From Planctomycetota bacterium (GTDB lineage: Bacteria > Planctomycetota > Phycisphaerae > WQYP01): a stretch of DNA of 7,708 nucleotides. Shown here in pieces: positions 1 through 5,604 of the stretch (position 1 is its first letter; every line of letters starts with the position of its first letter). The notes under the pieces are model-generated. The model was not told the DNA's origin and ran no database searches. It was given only the letters and a program-made list of their open reading frames with translations. A program made the translations under genes and the position numbers. Where the stretch lies: assembly GCA_021826605.1 (NCBI GenBank), contig JAKAZF010000114.1, forward strand, positions 1-7,708, given 5' to 3'.

Positions 1-1
1 C

Positions 2-1093
2 TGCGGTGTGGCGGTGCTGCTGGGCATTATTCTGATGATGGAATTTTTCGTCTGGCGGCCCCTGGCCGTGTGGGCGGAGCGATTCCGGTATGAGGTGGCG
101 GTATCTTCCATTACCCGGGGCAATACCGGAATATTGGGCTGGTATCAGCGTGGCTGGCTGCCGCGGATGTTTGTCAACCACATTGTTTTTCCACTTAATA
201 ACGGTGTTAATCTGGTGATCCGATACACCCGCGGATCGGCTAAAAAGCTCGTGCTGCCGCGCATTGAAGTACCCGCCCTGATTACCCGCTTATGGTCCAA
301 TACCCAGCGGCTTGCCGGCTGGCTGCTGATTTTCGCCATTGCCATCGGCGGCGGTTTTTATACGTTTAATATTTTTCACAATCACCTCCTGCCGCCGCTG
401 GCCGAAAAAATCCCCGCTTACATCGGCTTTTCATTGCTTCGGATTCTCATTGCCTATCTGCTTTCCATGCTGTGGGTTGTACCGGCGGTATTATGGGCCA
501 GAACCCGGCCGCGAACGTTTCGGTTTTTATCCTCCATTTCGCAGACCATGGCCAGCATGCCACCCATTGCCCTGACTTTTATTGTTATCAGTATTTTTGT
601 GCAACATCTGCAATTGGGTTATTGGGGAGTGGAAGCCGCCGGAATGGTGCTGCTGATGAACGGTGTGCAATGGTACGTGCTGTTTAACATGCTTGGCGGC
701 ATCGCTAAAATTCCCGGAGACCTGAAGGAAGTGTGCAATGCCATGGGATTATCCCGCTGGCAGCAATGGAGAAATCTGGTAATCCCGGCGATTCTTCCTT
801 CCCTGTTTACCGGAACGATCACGGCCTTTGGCGGCGGTTGGAATACGCTTATTTTCAGCGAATGCATCACCTACGCCGGACACGCCTACAGGCTGCCGGG
901 AATTGGCTGGCTGCTGAATGTCGCGTCCGGTTCGGCCCTGCCGCCGTCCGGCAAGCCGCTGCCGACTCCACAGGCGCAGGCATTGCTTTTTGCCGGGGTA
1001 AGTTGTTTGATTGTTCTGATCGTGGTATTGAATCGGCTGCTGTGGAAGCCGTTGCAAGCCTGGGCGGCGGACCGATTCCGTCTGGATTATTAA
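2..1093 (+). CDS. NitT/TauT-type ABC transporter permease, fused double-domain, 5' truncated by window edge
   Basis: Inner-membrane permease of a nitrate/sulfonate/bicarbonate-type ABC importer. The frame is open from base 2 with no preceding stop, so the true start lies outside the window; the GTG at base 8 is probably internal. Numbering from that GTG, residues 1-28 look like the last membrane helix and tail of a first permease half. Residues about 100-361 form a complete second half with hydrophobic segments near 103-125, 140-165, 183-200, 212-230 and 329-347. The permease EAA loop, which contacts the ATPase, is seen from E241 (EVCNAMGLSRWQQW followed by IPAILP). The two halves end alike: WRPLAVWAERFR at 16-27 and WKPLQAWAADRFR at 346-358. 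This supports a tandem fusion, a known arrangement of about 550-600 residues in this family. The ATPase gene follows 67 bases later, as expected for one operon. The substrate cannot be read from the sequence. Confidence 0.9.
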   Translation, partial: CGVAVLLGIILMMEFFVWRPLAVWAERFRYEVAVSSITRGNTGILGWYQRGWLPRMFVNHIVFPLNNGVNLVIRYTRGSAKKLVLPRIEVPALITRLWSNTQRLAGWLLIFAIAIGGGFYTFNIFHNHLLPPLAEKIPAYIGFSLLRILIAYLLSMLWVVPAVLWARTRPRTFRFLSSISQTMASMPPIALTFIVISIFVQHLQLGYWGVEAAGMVLLMNGVQWYVLFNMLGGIAKIPGDLKEVCNAMGLSRWQQWRNLVIPAILPSLFTGTITAFGGGWNTLIFSECITYAGHAYRLPGIGWLLNVASGSALPPSGKPLPTPQAQALLFAGVSCLIVLIVVLNRLLWKPLQAWAADRFRLDY

Positions 1094-1160
1094 CGATGGG
1101 ATACCGTCGGTGCCGCGCGATATAAACCGGCATAGAAACACCGCATAAGAGATCGAATGT

Positions 1161-1913
1161 ATGCTACTGAAACTCGATAACGTCACCAAGGTGTACCAGA
1201 CCGATGGCCCCGCCGCCACCATTCTGGAAGACGTCAATTTAAGCGTTGATTCCGGGCAGTTTATCTGCCTCGTCGGGCAGTCCGGATGCGGAAAATCAAC
1301 CACATTGCGACTGATTAACGGATTAATGCCGCCCAGCAGGGGTAAAGTCTATTTTAAGGATAAGCCTCTGACGGGTATTAATTTACAGTGCGGCATGGTT
1401 TTTCAGAATTTTGCGCTTCTGCCCTGGATGACCGTTACTCAGAATATTCTTCTGGCGCTGGAGGCACGACGCATTGATCGGAATACCGCGGAAAAGCGCG
1501 CGGCGTTTTATATTGACAAGGTGGGCCTCGACGGTTTTGAAGGAGCCTATCCGCGGGAACTCTCCGGCGGCATGAAACAGCGCGTGGGCCTCGCCAGGGC
1601 CATGGCTGTAGAACCGGAACTGCTGCTGATGGACGAACCATTCAGTGCGCTGGACCCGTTAACCAGTATTAACCTGCGTGAGGAATTGCTTGATATCTGG
1701 GCCGATCCGAACCTGGCGGTCAGCACCGTCATCATGGTCACGCATAATATTGAAGAAGCGGTGGAATTGGCTGATCGCGTGGTGCTTATTGGGGGCCGGC
1801 CCGGACATGTGGTGATGGATCTCGACATAGCCTTGCCGCGACCCCGGCAGAAAAACTCTGAAGGCTTTACCCGTTACGTGGACTCAATATTCAGCATGAT
1901 GGCGGAAATTTGA
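1161..1913 (+). CDS. NitT/TauT-type ABC transporter ATP-binding protein
   Basis: Cytoplasmic ATPase that powers the importer encoded just upstream. All nucleotide-binding motifs are intact over 250 residues: Walker A GQSGCGKST at 39-47, Q-loop Q82 in MVFQNFALLPW, signature LSGGMKQR at 134-141, Walker B LLLMDEP at 154-160, D-loop SALD, and switch histidine H195 in MVTHNIEEAVELADRV. The wording around the Q-loop and the H-loop, with the GGRPGHV tail, is typical of the nitrate/sulfonate/taurine group (SsuB/TauB/NrtD-like). The ATG at 1161 is preceded by a weak purine stretch (aagagat, 1146-1152). The protein stops soon after the ATPase core. The extra C-terminal domain often attached in this subgroup is encoded as a separate gene 31 bases downstream. 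The motifs make the ATPase role firm; the transported compound is unknown. Confidence 0.95.
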   Translation: MLLKLDNVTKVYQTDGPAATILEDVNLSVDSGQFICLVGQSGCGKSTTLRLINGLMPPSRGKVYFKDKPLTGINLQCGMVFQNFALLPWMTVTQNILLALEARRIDRNTAEKRAAFYIDKVGLDGFEGAYPRELSGGMKQRVGLARAMAVEPELLLMDEPFSALDPLTSINLREELLDIWADPNLAVSTVIMVTHNIEEAVELADRVVLIGGRPGHVVMDLDIALPRPRQKNSEGFTRYVDSIFSMMAEI

Positions 1914-1931
1914 CCCGTCCGAAGATTCTGT

Positions 1932-1935
1932 GGAG
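1932..1935 (+). promoter_or_regulatory. Ribosome binding site choosing ATG 1945
   Basis: GGAG lies 9 bases before the ATG at 1945. The alternative in-frame GTG at 1930 overlaps this site and has no Shine-Dalgarno of its own in a good position, so the start of the next gene is placed at 1945. Confidence 0.6.
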
Positions 1936-1944
1936 AATAACCGT

Positions 1945-2481
1945 ATGTCAAATTCAGAAAATCCCCAACCCGTTGATCCCCCGCAAAGCGGCGAGGCTCC
2001 CGTTGTTCCCGTGCCTCCCACCGGTTTAAGCAAAGTGCTGGGATTGCTTGAAATTCTTGATGACCATGGCGGCAAAGAAGATATTTACAAACTCGCCCGC
2101 GAATTGCGCGACAGCTTCGGTGAACTGCTGTTGATTATTAAAGCGGCGGAAGTACTGGGTTTTGTCGATACCCCCGGTGGTGATCTGGTCATGCAGCCGC
2201 TGGGCAAACAGATTATCGAACTGCCGGTGAATCAGAAGAAGAAGCTTATTGCCGGGCAAATTGCCAAGTTGCCCCTGTTTGTTCATTTTCGGAATTTTCT
2301 CCTGCAGCAGGCGGAACATTCCACTTCGCGCAAGCACATGCTGGAGGAAATCGGCCGCGTGCTGCCGACGGAACGCCCCAAGCCACAATATGATGCCCTG
2401 CTGAACTGGGGCCGATACGCTGAAATTTTTTCCTACAGCCGCGATACCGATACATTCCACTTGGTCGAACCGGAATCATGA
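1945..2481 (+). CDS. Stand-alone AAA-associated C-terminal domain protein of the ABC importer (AAA_assoc_C-like)
   Basis: A 178-residue soluble protein. Residues 1-26 are rich in Pro, Ser and Gly and probably disordered. From about residue 27 it follows the pattern of the AAA-associated C-terminal domain known from the tails of some NitT-type ATPases: a GLSKVLGLLEILDDHGG opening, ELLLIIKAAEVLGFVDTPGGD, then a region with LPLFVHFRNFLL and a closing NWGRYAEIFSY segment. The first part resembles a winged-helix fold, so a sensory or regulatory role on the ATPase is reasonable but inferred. The ATG is supported by GGAG at 1932-1935; a GTG at 1930 would add five residues. It is the third gene of the permease-ATPase operon. 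Having it separate from the ATPase, not fused, is a split arrangement. Family assignment is from recalled sequence patterns, not a search. Confidence 0.75.
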   Translation: MSNSENPQPVDPPQSGEAPVVPVPPTGLSKVLGLLEILDDHGGKEDIYKLARELRDSFGELLLIIKAAEVLGFVDTPGGDLVMQPLGKQIIELPVNQKKKLIAGQIAKLPLFVHFRNFLLQQAEHSTSRKHMLEEIGRVLPTERPKPQYDALLNWGRYAEIFSYSRDTDTFHLVEPES

Positions 2482-2517
2482 ACAACTCGATTGGACGCCC
2501 TGTTAAACCCATCTCAC

Positions 2518-2538
2518 GAGCGGAGCACAACTCCGTTC
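2518..2538 (+). terminator. Hairpin after the ABC operon, possible terminator
   Basis: GAGCGGAG, loop CACAA, CTCCGTTC form an 8-bp stem with one G-U pair, starting 37 bases after the stop of the third importer gene. There is no T-tract after it, so it is not a classic intrinsic terminator. It could slow decay of the operon's 3' end or act together with Rho. Confidence 0.3.
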
Positions 2539-2578
2539 CCTGCCGGCGATTTGGCACCCCGCTTGGCCATTGGACGAG

Positions 2579-2607
2579 TTTATAGAATCCAGGGATCAGG
2601 CTATAAT
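2579..2607 (+). promoter_or_regulatory. Sigma70-like promoter of the two-gene cassette
   Basis: A perfect -10 box TATAAT sits at 2602-2607. Seventeen bases upstream, TTTATA at 2579-2584 matches the -35 consensus in four of six places. The expected transcription start, 6-7 bases after the -10 box, falls at or next to the ATG at 2614. The first cassette gene could therefore be read from a leaderless message, and no Shine-Dalgarno sits before that ATG. Confidence 0.5.
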
Positions 2608-2613
2608 GCTTAA

Positions 2614-3066
2614 ATGCCAAGAAGACCCGATTATCAGCGGCCTCCTGCGGACATCAAAAGGGGTTGCATCGCGCGTTGGCCCGCGGATTAACCGCCGCCG
2701 GAGGTAATAGCGCAGAAAGTCCGGTACCGCGCTAGTGGGAAGCACAAGAGTTACCCGTCGCGGCAGGGCTACTGGAACCTGGTGCGAGCGGATGCTGCGA
2801 AATGCCCCATGTTTTCCGAGGATCAATGGCACAAGCTGGAAGAGGTACTGCGAAGAGCCATCCTCTCCGGTTTTGTGGGAGAGGACTTCCGGGGCGACTT
2901 CCCATCGCGTGTCTGGGCGTACATTAATGGGAAGTTATACGAGGCGAGATATGGGGGAACCAACGGTGAATATCACGGATTTCCGATCGAGTCTCCACAG
3001 GGATTTCCACGCGATCAAGACGGCCTGTTAGAAAGGATTCCGAGTGTCGAAATACCTGTCCATTGA
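2614..3066 (+). pseudogene. Small cassette protein interrupted by an in-frame stop
   Basis: I do not recognise a named family. From ATG 2614 the frame gives 25 residues (MPRRPDYQRPPADIK..., ending ARWPAD), then TAA at 2689-2691, then stays open through 2692-3063 to the stop at 3064-3066. The part after the stop is protein-like: PPPEVIAQ, RASGKHKSYPS, NLVRADAAKCPMF, a predicted helix WHKLEEVLRRAILSGF, then FPSRVWAYINGKLYEARY and NGEYHGFPI. No ATG, GTG or TTG precedes the GSGKHK-like part after the stop; the first is GTG 2782, which would drop it. I therefore read one gene of about 150 codons with a nonsense mutation; a single C-to-T change from CAA would give TAA. Alternatives are a sequencing error, or a shortened protein of 94 residues from GTG 2782. 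Its end overlaps the next gene by 23 bases, which suggests translational coupling. A toxin-like RNase role is only a guess from layout. Confidence 0.6.
3032..3037 (+). promoter_or_regulatory. Ribosome binding site for GTG 3044, inside the upstream gene
   Basis: AAAGGA lies 6 bases before GTG 3044 and within the last codons of the small cassette gene. It is the better-supported signal for starting the 443-residue protein, and it means the two genes overlap by 23 bases. Confidence 0.6.
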
Positions 3067-4375
3067 ATGTGATTGGCTTGACCAGCCGGTCCCGGATGCA
3101 GTGGAACGCAGAACATGGGCTTGCATTCGCATGTTCGCGGCGTCGCGGTCCGTTACGCGACTGTGGGACCGCGACGCGAAATCCGAGCGTATATCGCTGT
3201 ATGTTCCAGCGTTTCCGCTTGCAAATTGGATTGTCCAAAATTGGTGGACTCTTCTCAACGAGCCGGGCCGCAGCGAACGTATTCCATGCGATGGGGACGA
3301 CTTATCCGAGGCGCAGAAGCAATGGCTGCATCGGCACTGTCTGCGGTCAGCGGATCCGGGGTTACTGCTGCCCCAGGCCTGCTTTTACAATGACGGACGA
3401 AGCATCTGCATCCAATGGACCGCCGATGAGCAGGATTCCTGCCCGCAAATGCCGGGGCATTTCGTTGAATCCGGACTGATTCGTATTTCGCCGGATGAAG
3501 CGCAATTATCGCTGCGCGAGTTTGTGGCAAATGTGATCAGCCGCCTGGAAGGCATCGATGATGACCGCGTCGCTCGCATGCGCGCAAATTGGAAGGCAAT
3601 TGTTGAAGCCGGACCCGACGAGATCGAATTTTGTCGTGCTGCCGGACAAATGGGCCTGGACCCCTATCAATCCGGCGATTGGGACCCGCTTGTTGTATCT
3701 CTTCTGGAGCACGGAATTGGAGACGACACCGAACGGCCCATCGTCGGCGATTTTCTCAAGGCGGTAGACTTGGCCGCAGCGGTAGACGTATGGAAATGGA
3801 TCAAGGGGGTTGAAAAGGATCTTTCCATTGGGAAATCACCCCAGAGACAAACCATTGCCGAACTGCCGGCGTCGAACGCGGCCTCGCTGGGTTACCAAAT
3901 GGCCAGAAAGGTGCGCGATACCGCAGCACTCGGGCCAGGCGAGCCGATAGACTCCGTTGAGGCAGTCGCTCGCAAGTTGAATATCGCCGCACTTTCCTTT
4001 GACGACCACAATCACCTGCCCAGCACCAGCGTGCGCGGCGTGGTCGGCTGGGATCCCAGCCGGAAAGCAGTGATAGCCGGACCGAAGCCGGGAAGGCAGG
4101 ATAGCCTGCGATTTTTGGAGGCCCGCGGCCTTTTCCTCGCCGCTTGGAACTGCCAGCGCAGCGCCAGGTTGATCACTGATGCGCACACTTGGGACCAACA
4201 GGCAGCCAGAGCTTTCGCCGCGGAGTTGCTGGCACCCAGAAGAGACTTGGCCGCGGATTTGGCCAAAGACAGCACCGGCGATGTGATCCGGCGCCTTGCT
4301 GAAAAATATGTTGTCAGCGCCCGTGTCGTGGAGCACCAACTCAACAACGCCAATGTATTTTCCGGGATCGAGTAA
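3044..4375 (+). CDS. Two-domain protein with C-terminal ImmA/IrrE (DUF955)-like domain lacking the zinc-protease motif
   Basis: A 443-residue soluble protein with no signal peptide or membrane helix. The N-terminal part (about 1-170) opens with MSKYLSIECDWLD and carries a tryptophan-rich signature, PLANWIVQNWWTLLNEP, near residues 58-74. A helical middle follows (about 170-280). The C-terminal part (about 285-440) resembles the ImmA/IrrE peptidase family: a VRDTAALGPGEPIDSVEAVARKLNI lead-in, a segment like VRGVVGWDPSRKAVIAG, and AARAFAAELLAP at 387-398, which matches the second conserved helix of DUF955. Where active members have HExGH within the pattern RFxxAHExGH, this protein has R356-F-L-E-A-R-G-L-F-L365. 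Both histidines and the glutamate are lost, so it is probably not a protease but a binding or regulatory fold. Pairing with a small upstream overlapping gene resembles toxin-antitoxin or stress-regulator modules; this is inference. The frame is intact. Confidence 0.75.
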   Translation: MSKYLSIECDWLDQPVPDAVERRTWACIRMFAASRSVTRLWDRDAKSERISLYVPAFPLANWIVQNWWTLLNEPGRSERIPCDGDDLSEAQKQWLHRHCLRSADPGLLLPQACFYNDGRSICIQWTADEQDSCPQMPGHFVESGLIRISPDEAQLSLREFVANVISRLEGIDDDRVARMRANWKAIVEAGPDEIEFCRAAGQMGLDPYQSGDWDPLVVSLLEHGIGDDTERPIVGDFLKAVDLAAAVDVWKWIKGVEKDLSIGKSPQRQTIAELPASNAASLGYQMARKVRDTAALGPGEPIDSVEAVARKLNIAALSFDDHNHLPSTSVRGVVGWDPSRKAVIAGPKPGRQDSLRFLEARGLFLAAWNCQRSARLITDAHTWDQQAARAFAAELLAPRRDLAADLAKDSTGDVIRRLAEKYVVSARVVEHQLNNANVFSGIE

Positions 4376-4414
4376 CCACCCAATGGGACGGATGGATGGC
4401 ATTTCTTGAACACT

Positions 4415-4439
4415 CGCGTTGTGCTTAGTTGACAACGCG
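4415..4439 (+). other. Perfect 8-bp inverted repeat overlapping a promoter
   Basis: CGCGTTGT and ACAACGCG are exact reverse complements separated by nine bases. The right arm begins inside the TTGACA box at 4429-4434. It could be an operator for the downstream lipoprotein gene, or a terminator stem for the cassette 40 bases after its stop. No T-tract follows, which favours the operator reading slightly. Confidence 0.4.
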
Positions 4440-4457
4440 GGAGCGCAAGCGAACAAT
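4429..4457 (+). promoter_or_regulatory. Sigma70-like promoter of the lipoprotein gene
   Basis: A perfect -35 box TTGACA at 4429-4434 is followed after 17 bases by AACAAT at 4452-4457, matching four of six -10 positions. The likely start near 4464 would leave a leader of about 33 bases with the strong AAGGAG site. Confidence 0.45.
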
Positions 4458-4496
4458 GAAACAACTTGATGCGGTCTTTGTGAAGGAGCGTGTATC

Positions 4497-4943
4497 GTGC
4501 GCAGGATGCATATTTTAGGATTTTTCACCTTGATACTGGCCCTCGGCCTCGCAGGCTGCAGTCAAAATTCAGAAAGCCTCTTAATCCCGACTCCCAATCC
4601 GCCGGTAGCCGATATTCCCATCCCCATGGGAATGCATATCGACTTAAGCCGGTCGCAAAGCACCTACGCACCGGGTTCGAATATCCGTCTGGTCAATGAG
4701 CTGTACGTCGGATCGGATCCGCGCTTAAGTGTGGCCCGGTTTTTTCTCCATTACATGCCTGCTTACAAGTGGAAAATGCAGGAAGAGCGGCAAGGGCCCA
4801 GCGGCATAATCCTTGATTTTATTAAAAATCAGGAAGAATGCGTCATTACCATTAAAAGAGGTTGGTTCAATACCCATTGCTATATATCCGTTACGCCGCA
4901 ACTTTCGCATGCTGCGCCGGCGAAACCCTCTACGCAGCCCTGA
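4497..4943 (+). CDS. Small secreted lipoprotein of unknown function
   Basis: A 148-residue protein starting at GTG 4497, set by a strong AAGGAG at 4483-4488 with 8-base spacing. It has a basic start (MRRMH), a hydrophobic stretch (residues 6-18) and a lipobox LAGC with C21 as the lipid-bearing residue, so it should be anchored in a membrane facing the periplasm. The mature part reads PVADIPIPMGMHIDLSRSQS, then LVNELYVGSDPRLSVARFFLHYMPAYKW, then a beta-rich end (ILDFIKNQEECVITIKRG). This resembles a class of small lipoproteins I associate with planctomycetes, in which a short domain pairs a D-x-P-x-P-x-G opening with an ARFY-type helix and a W-x-L strand. Its job is unknown. The next gene starts 21 bases after its stop, so the two are likely co-transcribed. 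Confidence 0.8.
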   Translation: MRRMHILGFFTLILALGLAGCSQNSESLLIPTPNPPVADIPIPMGMHIDLSRSQSTYAPGSNIRLVNELYVGSDPRLSVARFFLHYMPAYKWKMQEERQGPSGIILDFIKNQEECVITIKRGWFNTHCYISVTPQLSHAAPAKPSTQP

Positions 4944-4964
4944 TCAGGCAATATTGGGGCATCG

Positions 4965-5435
4965 ATGGCTGATACACATTTACCCATTCATCCGGAAGCG
5001 CCGGCCTCAGATCTGTGGTATTCCGATGGATTGCGTTTCAAATGCACGCAGTGCGGCAACTGCTGCGGCGGTGGGCCGGGATATGTCTGGCTGACGCTGG
5101 AAGATATGACGCGAATCGCCGGATTTCTCAAAATGCCGTTCGATGATTTCACGCGCAAATTTGTGCGGAAGGTCAAAGGTGCCTATAGCCTGGTCGAACG
5201 CGCCAACTTTGACTGCATTTTTCTGCAGCGCGCCGATGGGAAAGCTACCTGCGGCATCTACCCCGTACGCCCGATGCAGTGCCGAACCTGGCCGTTCTGG
5301 GAAATGAACCTCCAGACTCCCGCGGCCTGGACCCATGCCGCATCACGCTGCCCCGGCATGTGCGATCTCGATGCGCCGAAATATCCGCTGGCCCACATCG
5401 AAAAATGCCGCACCCACCCGGAATCCCCGGATTAA
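4965..5435 (+). CDS. YkgJ-type CxxCxxCC cysteine-cluster protein (putative zinc/iron-chelating)
   Basis: A 156-residue cytoplasmic protein of the family once called flagellin N-methylase-like or UPF0153. The defining CxxCxxCC motif is present at residues 27-34 (KCTQCGNCCGGGPG), followed by WLTLEDMTRIAGFL, and further conserved cysteines in FDCIFL, ATCGIYPVRPMQCRTWPFW and RCPGM. This order of cysteines with the YPxRPxxCRxxPF block is the family hallmark and is thought to hold a metal ion or an iron-sulfur cluster. The biochemical role is poorly known for most members. The ATG at 4965 has a GGGG stretch five bases upstream and lies 21 bases after the lipoprotein stop, consistent with a two-gene operon. 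Length and motifs look complete. Confidence 0.9.
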   Translation: MADTHLPIHPEAPASDLWYSDGLRFKCTQCGNCCGGGPGYVWLTLEDMTRIAGFLKMPFDDFTRKFVRKVKGAYSLVERANFDCIFLQRADGKATCGIYPVRPMQCRTWPFWEMNLQTPAAWTHAASRCPGMCDLDAPKYPLAHIEKCRTHPESPD

Positions 5436-5499
5436 ATCACGGCTTTAAAGCAGAAGGAATTCCAAAAAACATCGGAAAATGATCAACATATCATTTTTG

Positions 5500-5515
5500 T
5501 GAATATTTAAATTCA
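5500..5515 (+). other. AT-rich imperfect palindrome upstream of the ferredoxin reductase gene
   Basis: TGAAT and ATTCA flank six A/T bases, giving a 16-base near-palindrome in a clearly AT-rich stretch (about 5479-5530) unlike the surrounding coding DNA. It sits 30 bases before a candidate -10 box, so it could bind a regulator. The pattern is short and could be chance. Confidence 0.25.
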
Positions 5516-5522
5516 AATACGC

Positions 5523-5550
5523 TTTTAACTTTGTCGGAATTGGATACAAT
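5523..5550 (+). promoter_or_regulatory. Candidate promoter of the ferredoxin reductase gene
   Basis: TACAAT at 5545-5550 matches five of six -10 positions. The upstream box is weak (TTTTAA at 5523-5528, 16-base gap). It would start transcription near 5557, leaving a leader of about 48 bases before ATG 5605. Confidence 0.35.
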
Positions 5551-5590
5551 AATGCGTTGGAGAACTGGCGAATGGCTGGTTGCAACGCGA

Positions 5591-5595
5591 AAGGA
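5591..5595 (+). promoter_or_regulatory. Ribosome binding site choosing ATG 5605
   Basis: AAGGA lies 9 bases before ATG 5605. Upstream in-frame starts (TTG 5557, ATG 5572) would add residues outside the family alignment and lack a comparable site. Confidence 0.55.
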
Positions 5596-5604
5596 ACTGG
5601 TGGA

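Noticed and set aside
749..1303. Minus-strand open frame of 184 codons across the permease end and ATPase start
   Set aside because: It overlaps two clearly recognised genes and has a low-complexity translation without family features.
2614..2691. A deliberate 25-codon leader peptide before the cassette
   Set aside because: Considered because it follows the promoter directly, but the frame continues without a stop or shift and no start codon reopens the gene until the conserved-looking part has passed; a nonsense mutation is simpler.
2735..3031. Alternative + frame inside the small cassette gene
   Set aside because: Its translation is arginine-rich and featureless, while the frame 2614-3066 gives a protein-like sequence with a proper overlap and stop.
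3836..4528. Long minus-strand open frame of 230 codons opposite the ImmA/IrrE-like gene
   Set aside because: Its translation shows no domain pattern and it lies mostly opposite a well-supported gene; it is an antisense shadow.
5422..5433. AATCC-CC-GGATT palindrome at the stop of the CxxCxxCC gene as a terminator
   Set aside because: The loop would be only two bases, so a stable hairpin is unlikely, and no T-tract follows.
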